12,315 nt of DNA. Source: an uncultured Collinsella sp. Lineage in GTDB: Bacteria > Actinomycetota > Coriobacteriia > Coriobacteriales > Coriobacteriaceae. Under the pieces are notes generated by a model, which saw nothing but the letters and a program-made list of their open reading frames with translations, was not told the DNA's origin and searched no databases. The stretch is taken from positions 1 through 12,315 of the forward strand of contig CAKUGA010000037.1 of assembly GCA_934654515.1 (NCBI GenBank), written 5' to 3'. The position numbers were made by a program, and so were the translations under genes. Below are positions 7,498 to 12,315 of this stretch, in pieces (the first letter of the stretch is position 1; each line of letters opens with the position of its first letter).

Positions 7498-8114
7498 TTC
7501 GTATCCTTATCGTCGAAGACCAGGCCATTCTGCGCGAGAGCCTCGCACGCTCCGTTGGTGACCAGCCCGACATGACCGTTGTTGCCGCCATCGCCGATGC
7601 CTCAGATGCCTTGGACGTCGCGCTTAAGGAGCATCCGGACATGATTTTGATGGACGTGTGCACCGAGCACGATTCCAACGGCATCGTGGCGGCGGCGCGC
7701 ATCAAAGAGCGGCTGCCCGAGTGTCGCATCGTTATCATGACGGGCATGCCCGAGATTACGTTTGTGGATCAGGCGCGCGAGGCGGGCGTCGACAGCTTTG
7801 TGTACAAGAACGTCGGCATCGATGAGCTCTTTGCCGTGATGCGCTCCACGCTGGCAGGTTACTGCACGTTTCCCAAGCCGCCCGAAAGCATCTTTTCGGG
7901 CACGGCGGCCCTCGACGACGTTGAGCTGTCGATCTTGCGCCTTGCCTGCGAAGGCAAGAGCCGTCGCGAGATTGCGGCTGAGCTGTTTATGAGCGAGGGC
8001 ACGATCAAGCGCCGTATCTCGGAGATTCTCAACAAGACCGGCTACGACAACATCATGCGCCTGGCCGTGCACGCGGTGACCGAAGGCAGCATCGTCCCCA
8101 ATATGGAGCGCTAA
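7494..8114 (+). CDS. NarL/LuxR-type response regulator
   Basis: A 206-residue two-domain transcription factor. The receiver domain (1-120) has the acidic pair E8/D9, the phosphoacceptor D54 in ILMDVCTEHDSNG, T83 in IMTGMPE and K105 in FVYKNVG. The C-terminal LuxR/GerE helix-turn-helix (about 140-200) reads LSILRLACEGKSRREIAAELFMSEGTIKRRISEIL in outline, the usual NarL-family pattern. It is the likely phosphorylation partner of the kinase just upstream. Its ATG overlaps the kinase stop (ATGA at 7494-7497), and AAAGGAG (7481-7487) sits 6 bases before it, so the reading frame open further upstream is not the true start. Target genes are not evident in the window, though autoregulation is common in this family. 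The gene ends the operon and is followed by a strong hairpin. Confidence 0.95.
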   Translation: MIRILIVEDQAILRESLARSVGDQPDMTVVAAIADASDALDVALKEHPDMILMDVCTEHDSNGIVAAARIKERLPECRIVIMTGMPEITFVDQAREAGVDSFVYKNVGIDELFAVMRSTLAGYCTFPKPPESIFSGTAALDDVELSILRLACEGKSRREIAAELFMSEGTIKRRISEILNKTGYDNIMRLAVHAVTEGSIVPNMER

Positions 8115-8139
8115 CGCTCGCTACCTATCGGCGCAAAGC

Positions 8140-8174
8140 GACGGGGCCGCAGGATCAACTCCTGCGGCCCCGTC
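8140..8174. terminator. Bidirectional hairpin between convergent genes
   Basis: GACGGGGCCGCAGGA (8140-8154) pairs perfectly with TCCTGCGGCCCCGTC (8160-8174) across the loop TCAAC. It lies between the stop of the response regulator and the stop of the leftward lipoprotein gene, so it can serve both. There is no clear T-run on either strand. Confidence 0.7.
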
Positions 8175-8224
8175 TGGCATGTGCGCGGATATGTCCGCCA
8201 ATCCGCGGCTGTCGTGGTCTGCCG

Positions 8225-9070
8225 TTACGCGATGGTTGCGCTGTAGGAGGCGACGTCCTCGTAGGAATCGGTCAGGTAGGCGTCGATGCCGATGGTCGTG
8301 TTGACCAGGTCGTCGAGGCTATCGAGCGCGCCGTTCGAGAACGTGAATTCCTCGGTGGCGTTGGTGCCGGGCATCAGGTGAGCCGAGAACCAGGGTTCCT
8401 TCATGGTGCCGTTGACGTTGGTCTTACCGCTGGGAGCGTAGAAGGTCAGGTCCTTGTCGCTCTTGTTGGTGATGTTGACGACAAAGCCGATGTCGCCCCA
8501 GTCGTCCTTGAACTTCTCGGTGATGGTGATGGTGCACAGATCGTCATCGGCGACGGTGACGGCGGGGGAGATTTCGACACTCTGGACGTCGTCGTCTTCG
8601 ACGGCCTCATCGATCTCCTCTTCCTTTTCGGCAGCCTCGCGATCCTTCTTCACCGTGCCGGACAGATCCTTGTCGGACTTGGTGAAGACAAGATTGCCAT
8701 CATCCTCTTCGAGGATGAGTTTGCCGTCCTTGAGCTTCATGTCGTGCGACTCGTCTTCGGCGGTGATGGTTACGGTGGTGGCGTCCTTTGCCTCCCATTT
8801 AAGGTCGACAACCTCAAGGAACAGGTCGAGAGCGCCCGTGCCGTCCTCATCGAGAATCAGGACGCAGTGGACACCCCAATCCTCGAGCATCTTCATGTAC
8901 TCATCGGTCAGCTCTTCGCCCTCCAGGGTTCCTCCCGAGAGCTCCCAACTGCCGACGAAGTTGGCCTTGGGATCCTTGCCACCGCCGCCGCTGCAGCCCG
9001 TCAGGGCAAAGGCGAGCGCCAAGACGCATGTCAGGAATGCGAGTACGGACTTTTTGAACGTTGTCTTCAT
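8225..9070 (-). CDS. Secreted lipoprotein, two-domain, function unknown
   Basis: A 281-residue exported lipoprotein. Residues 1-25 form a lipoprotein signal peptide (MKTTFKKS basic start, then a hydrophobic core) with the lipobox LTGC and lipidation at C26, followed by a glycine run. Residues 36-132 (NFVGSWELSGG onward, with LDEDGTGAL and DGKLILEEDDG) resemble the small lipocalin-like or beta-rich domains common in Gram-positive lipoproteins. A very acidic, charged linker spans 140-162. A second beta-rich part (164-280) contains the FVVNITNKSDKDLTFYAP pattern seen in DUF4352/telokin-like domains. It should sit on the outer face of the membrane. The start is supported by GGAGG a few bases upstream on the minus strand. 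It follows the SPFH gene in the same direction after 80 bases that include a hairpin, so membership of that operon is uncertain. No enzymatic motif is seen. Confidence 0.85.
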   Translation of the reverse strand: MKTTFKKSVLAFLTCVLALAFALTGCSGGGGKDPKANFVGSWELSGGTLEGEELTDEYMKMLEDWGVHCVLILDEDGTGALDLFLEVVDLKWEAKDATTVTITAEDESHDMKLKDGKLILEEDDGNLVFTKSDKDLSGTVKKDREAAEKEEEIDEAVEDDDVQSVEISPAVTVADDDLCTITITEKFKDDWGDIGFVVNITNKSDKDLTFYAPSGKTNVNGTMKEPWFSAHLMPGTNATEEFTFSNGALDSLDDLVNTTIGIDAYLTDSYEDVASYSATIA

Positions 9071-9109
9071 GGTGTCCTCCTTCTTGTGTGAAAACCCATA
9101 GAAGCAAAT

Positions 9110-9131
9110 GCGGGGGCGGCGGAACCCCCGC
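9110..9131 (-). terminator. Hairpin between the SPFH and lipoprotein genes
   Basis: GCGGGGG (9110-9116) and CCCCCGC (9125-9131) form a 7-bp GC stem with an 8-base loop, followed on the minus strand by ATTTGC. The T-run is poor, so it may only partly end the SPFH transcript before the lipoprotein gene. Confidence 0.45.
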
Positions 9132-9150
9132 CAATTACCAGATAAAGGGG

Positions 9151-10392
9151 CTAGGGCCTGGGCGTTCCGCAGTTGCTGCAGAACTTGCCGCCGTTTTCGC
9201 TACCGCAGTTGGGGCAGAACCACTTGGCCGGTGCCGGGGCGGGTGCGGGGCTGCCGCACTCGGGGCAGAACTTGCCGGTGTTGGTGGCGCCGCAGCTGCA
9301 GGTCCACGTGCCGGCCGCGGGAGCGGCGGCGGGAGCCGGCGCGGCGGCGGGGGCAGGTGCCGGCTGCGGGGCGGCCTGCTGCTGTGCCTGGCCGGCGGCG
9401 AACAGCTGGCTGGCGTTCATGCCGCCCATGCCGCCTGCCATGCCCATGCCCATAAAGCCTGCCATCGCGCCGTTGGGGTTGGCCGCCGCGGCGCGCATCG
9501 CGTCGCTCTGGGCGCTGGCGATATTGGCGGCCGCCATGGTGGGATCGCGCATGACCGCGGCCTTCTGCAGGTCCTTGATCATCTGCTCGTCTTCTTGCGA
9601 GGCGGCGATGGAGTTGACGCCAAAGCTCACGATCTCGACGCCGCGCAGGTCGCGCCAGTCGGCGGAGAGGACTTCGTTGAGCGCGCGGGCGAGCTCGGTG
9701 GTGTGGCCGGGGATGGCGCTGTAGCGGATGCCCATCTCCGAGATCTTGGCAAAGGCGGGTTGCAGGGCGGTGAGCAGCTCGGACTTAAGCTGGCTGTCGA
9801 TCTTGTCGCGCGTGTAGCTATCGGTCACGTTGCCGCACACATTGGTGTAGAACAGCAGCGGGTTGGTGATGCGGTACGAATACTCGCCGTTGCAGCGCAC
9901 GGAGATGTCGACGTCCAGGCCGATATTGTTGTCGACCACGCGGAAGGGCACGGGCGAGGCAGTGCCGTACTTGTTGCCGATGATCTCCTTGGTGTTGATG
10001 AAGTAGACGCGCTGGTCCTTGCCCGCGTCGCCGCCAAAGGTAAAGCGGCTGCCGATATTGGCGAAGGTCTCCTTGATGGAGTCGCCCAGGTTGCCGCTAA
10101 AGACGCTCGGCTCGCTGCCGGTATCGAAGACGAACTCGCCGGGCTCAAGCGCGACCTCGATGATCTTGCCGTTTTGCACTACGAGCATGCCCTGGCCGTC
10201 GTTGACGGCGATGACGGAGCCGTTGGAGATGACGTTGTCCTCGCCGTGCGTGTTGGAGCTGCGGCCGCCGGTGCGCTTGACGCCCTTGCAGGCCAAGACG
10301 TCAGCGGGCATCGATTCGCAATAGATAAATTCCTTCCACTGGTCGGCCATGACGCCGCCGGCAGCTCCCAATCCAGCTTTCAAGAGTCCCAT
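9151..10392 (-). CDS. SPFH/band-7 protein with double C-terminal zinc ribbon (YdjI-like)
   Basis: A 413-residue protein of the SPFH group often labelled 'virion core protein' and represented by Bacillus subtilis YdjI. Recognisable blocks are ADQWKEFIYCESMPADVL (16-33), GRSSNTHGEDNVISNG (43-58), EPGEFVFDTGSEPSVFSG (83-100), PVPFRVVDNNIGLDVDISVRCNGEYSY in outline (147-173) and RDKIDSQLKSELLTALQPAFAK in outline (195-216). A Gly/Met-rich stretch (308-326) and an Ala/Pro/Gln linker (330-361) lead to two zinc ribbons, with C365/C367/C376/C379 and C393/C396/C405/C408. SPFH proteins oligomerise at membranes and organise microdomains; YdjI works with PspA and YdjG in the envelope-stress response. It lies 48 bases after the TFIIB-type gene with an AAAGGAAG ribosome site, as part of one operon. 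There is no clear transmembrane helix, so it probably attaches to the membrane through partners. Confidence 0.9.
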   Translation of the reverse strand: MGLLKAGLGAAGGVMADQWKEFIYCESMPADVLACKGVKRTGGRSSNTHGEDNVISNGSVIAVNDGQGMLVVQNGKIIEVALEPGEFVFDTGSEPSVFSGNLGDSIKETFANIGSRFTFGGDAGKDQRVYFINTKEIIGNKYGTASPVPFRVVDNNIGLDVDISVRCNGEYSYRITNPLLFYTNVCGNVTDSYTRDKIDSQLKSELLTALQPAFAKISEMGIRYSAIPGHTTELARALNEVLSADWRDLRGVEIVSFGVNSIAASQEDEQMIKDLQKAAVMRDPTMAAANIASAQSDAMRAAAANPNGAMAGFMGMGMAGGMGGMNASQLFAAGQAQQQAAPQPAPAPAAAPAPAAAPAAGTWTCSCGATNTGKFCPECGSPAPAPAPAKWFCPNCGSENGGKFCSNCGTPRP

Positions 10393-10440
10393 GGTGATCT
10401 TCCTTTCTCGTTAAAGTCGGGGTGGTATTGGTCAGAATGG

Positions 10441-11763
10441 TTAATCGTCCTTGTTGTCCTTCATGACGACGGTGGTCTCGGTATGGCTGAAGGTGTCGTG
10501 CTTTTCGACCAGGTCGAGCTCGCCGCAGTACTCGTCGGCGTGGGTCGCCTCGTTGGCCGTCTTGAGCTGGCCTACCAGCAGCACGTCTCCAATGATCACG
10601 ATGATCAGCGGCGCCACGATGTTGATGAGGATGCCCTCGATATCAAAGGTGAGGTAATCCGGATCGAAGGCGTATTCGCCCATAAAGAGAATCTGGGAGA
10701 GGACAAATCCGATCACAAAGAACAGCAGCGAGGCGATGATGAGCTTGGGCTTGGAGCAGGGGAGCTCGCCGACCATGCGGCCGGTCTGGCCGTTCATGGC
10801 AAACAGGTAGCTCTTACCGTTCCACGAGGTGGAGAGCATCCAGACGGGGAACAGGGCGTAGTCGCTGTCTTCCCAGGTGTAGTCGAGCTGCTTGCTTTCG
10901 ACCGTGGCGTCATCGTATTCGTCGACGACGGTCTCGCGCAGGGCCGAGATCGTGCTCTCCTCCATGCGGCGCTCGGCACGCGCCTTGCAGGTTTCGCAGT
11001 CCTCGTCGTAGCGGTTGGCGATGTAGCCGGGCATATACGCGACCGAGAACGGGCGCAGCGCCTCGTAGTCAAACGGCTCGATGGCGTCCATGTGGCCGTC
11101 GGGCATCTTGGACGATCCGTCGACGGGCACGCGCTCAAACGAGATATTGCCCTTACGGTAGGCATCGTAGTGGTCGGTGGTCGTGACGGTGCGGTCGGAT
11201 TCCTCGGTCACGGTCTCGTTGGTTGCGTCAAAGTACACTTCGCCGTCTACGCGAGCGCCGTAGAGCCAAAACGGAACATAGACGCCTTGGACCTCGTCGA
11301 TATGGTTGCCGGTGACAAAGCTCTTGGGCAGCAAGATCTTGCCCTTGTAGTGCTCCTTGAGCGCGGCCAAGACATCGTCGCGCCCGAGCTTAAACGGGAT
11401 CACCAGGTCAGGCGAGAAGTCGCCCGAGAGCTGGCCGGGTGCCACGGCGGGATTGCCGCAGTACGGGCAGGTGGTGACGGCGACGGTGCCGTCCGAGATC
11501 AGCTCGGCGCCACACGACGAGCAGATATAGCCGGCGTTTTCGGCAAGCTCCTGCACCGCATCGTCGGATGCGGGCTTGGATGTTGCGGCCGCCGCATCGG
11601 CTTTGGCATCTGCCTTGTCCTGGCGCTCGCGATAGAGAGCCTCGACTTCTTCGACTTCAAAACGCGAGTCGCAGTAGTCGCAGACGAGCTTTTGCTCGGC
11701 GCTTGCAAAATGCAGCGGGCCGCCGCAGGCAGGGCACTGATAGTTAACGCTTTCGAAGGCCAT
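10441..11763 (-). CDS. TFIIB-type zinc-ribbon membrane protein (YdjG-like)
   Basis: A 440-residue protein with two N-terminal zinc ribbons: C10/C13/C28/C31 (YQCPACGG and VCDYCDSRF) and C81/C84/C99/C102 (ICSSCGAE and TCPYCGNP). A charged, Ala-rich linker separates them. The middle (about 115-335) has conserved LVIPFKL, VYVPFWLYG and FPVWMLST segments, plus a further Cys pair in DCETCKAR. Two transmembrane helices lie near 341-362 and 377-397, followed by a polar tail. The architecture matches proteins annotated as TFIIB-type zinc-ribbon-containing or YdjG, which in B. subtilis anchor PspA at the membrane together with YdjI. The ribbons are unlikely to mean transcription here; they more probably mediate protein contacts. 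The start is ATG 11763 on the minus strand with GGAAAGGA just upstream, 24 bases after the preceding gene. It is most likely co-transcribed with the SPFH gene. Confidence 0.85.
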   Translation of the reverse strand: MAFESVNYQCPACGGPLHFASAEQKLVCDYCDSRFEVEEVEALYRERQDKADAKADAAAATSKPASDDAVQELAENAGYICSSCGAELISDGTVAVTTCPYCGNPAVAPGQLSGDFSPDLVIPFKLGRDDVLAALKEHYKGKILLPKSFVTGNHIDEVQGVYVPFWLYGARVDGEVYFDATNETVTEESDRTVTTTDHYDAYRKGNISFERVPVDGSSKMPDGHMDAIEPFDYEALRPFSVAYMPGYIANRYDEDCETCKARAERRMEESTISALRETVVDEYDDATVESKQLDYTWEDSDYALFPVWMLSTSWNGKSYLFAMNGQTGRMVGELPCSKPKLIIASLLFFVIGFVLSQILFMGEYAFDPDYLTFDIEGILINIVAPLIIVIIGDVLLVGQLKTANEATHADEYCGELDLVEKHDTFSHTETTVVMKDNKDD

Positions 11764-11787
11764 GATCGGTCCTTTCCGTGCCGGGGG

Positions 11788-12315
11788 CTATGCGCCGATG
11801 GCGCCGCCGCAGTATTCGCAGCGCCCACTGGCATCGGGAATGGTGGTGGCACCGCAGAAGGGGCAAGTGACCGCGGTCTTGGGGACCTTAGCGGCAACGA
11901 CGCTGTCGCGCGTCTCCTGACGCAGCTGCACCAGCGCGTCGCGGACTTCGGTTGCCTGACGTTTGGCCTCGCGGTACTCGATGGACCCGCGCTGCTCAAT
12001 GGTGGAGTCGTTCACGCGCAGGTCGATCTCGGTAAAGTACGGCGTGTTGACGTGGATGGTCAGATTGAAGTCGTAATCCAGGTCGTAGCGCGGCGGGTCA
12101 TAACTCTCGCGCTCGCCGTCCTTGGTCTCGCGATAGATCTCGGTGCGGTGCTCGTCGATGTCCATGTCGCAGCCGAGTACCTGCGAAAACTCGATGATGT
12201 CGGGGTTGGCGTCGCGCCAGCGCGTCTGCGAGGTAATAATCAGCAGGCCCGCGTCCTCGTCGAGCATAATATTGGTGCGTCCGGCCGAGAGCGTGCGCGT
12301 GGGATTGAACGATGC
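11788..12315 (-). CDS. C-terminal part of a zinc-ribbon protein resembling DUF4428-type proteins
   Basis: The last 175 codons of a leftward gene whose 5' end lies beyond the window; the frame stays open to base 12315. The visible part begins ASFNPTRTLSAGRTNIMLDED and continues with ANPDIIEFSQVLGCDMDI, a DPPRYDLDYDF segment and a VNTPYFTEIDLRV segment, all beta-rich. A helical stretch follows, then a C-terminal zinc ribbon, CPFCGATT...CEYCGGAIGA. The DIIEFSQV-CDMDIDEHRTEI pattern resembles proteins annotated as DUF4428-containing, whose N-terminal ribbon would lie outside the window. This is pattern memory, not a search result. There is no transmembrane segment in the visible part. It is the most upstream visible member of the zinc-ribbon/SPFH operon, ending 24 bases before the TFIIB-type gene. 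Confidence 0.6.
   Translation of the reverse strand, partial: ASFNPTRTLSAGRTNIMLDEDAGLLIITSQTRWRDANPDIIEFSQVLGCDMDIDEHRTEIYRETKDGERESYDPPRYDLDYDFNLTIHVNTPYFTEIDLRVNDSTIEQRGSIEYREAKRQATEVRDALVQLRQETRDSVVAAKVPKTAVTCPFCGATTIPDASGRCEYCGGAIGA

Noticed and set aside
8378..9091. Plus-strand open frame (about 237 codons) opposite the lipoprotein gene
   Set aside because: The minus-strand frame has a signal peptide, lipobox and ribosome site; the plus-strand product is repetitive in V, G and D with no motif.
10441..11763. Transcription factor TFIIB or a phage replication protein
   Set aside because: Only the zinc ribbon resembles TFIIB. The protein has two C-terminal membrane helices and a YdjG-like layout, and no phage genes surround it.

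Overview
The window looks like a high-GC Gram-positive gut bacterium of the class Coriobacteriia, most likely Collinsella or a close relative. This is judged from GC-rich codon use, the mix of families (LuxS, a lone GH1 phospho-beta-glucosidase, a DUF4867 protein, a 7TM-sensor/kinase/LuxR-regulator trio, an SPFH/zinc-ribbon operon) and dense palindromic repeats between genes. It is an inference from the sequence alone, with no database comparison. No tRNA, rRNA, CRISPR array, transposase or phage gene was seen.

Bases 1-4001 hold four rightward single genes, each set off by hairpins or repeats. They are the 3' end of a glycerol-kinase-like FGGY kinase, luxS (autoinducer-2 synthesis and S-ribosylhomocysteine recycling), a DUF4867 cupin-like protein of unknown function, and a complete GH1 6-phospho-beta-glucosidase. 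Two spacers here are unusual. The 152-bp kinase-luxS gap carries four copies of a GGGACGGGG/CCCCGTCCC arm that can pair in mutually exclusive ways. The 474-bp DUF4867-GH1 gap carries an inverted pair of nearly identical 37-bp palindromes enclosing copies of a second palindromic repeat family.

Bases 4118-8114 hold a tightly packed signalling operon. The first gene encodes a multi-pass membrane sensor with a kinase-like C-terminus that lacks the phosphorylatable histidine and the ATP-binding boxes. It overlaps or abuts an intact membrane histidine kinase of the NarX/DesK type, which overlaps by 4 bp a NarL/LuxR-type response regulator. A natural reading is that the degenerate protein senses a signal and modulates the active kinase, which phosphorylates the regulator.

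Bases 8225-12315 run leftward. In transcription order they are a partial zinc-ribbon protein (DUF4428-like), a TFIIB-type zinc-ribbon membrane protein (YdjG-like), an SPFH/band-7 protein with two C-terminal zinc ribbons (YdjI-like) and a secreted lipoprotein. The first three are closely spaced and share a zinc-ribbon theme. By analogy with Bacillus subtilis YdjG/YdjI they may form a membrane-associated envelope-stress or membrane-domain complex, but no pspA is visible in the window. A strong 15-bp hairpin separates this block from the convergent signalling operon.
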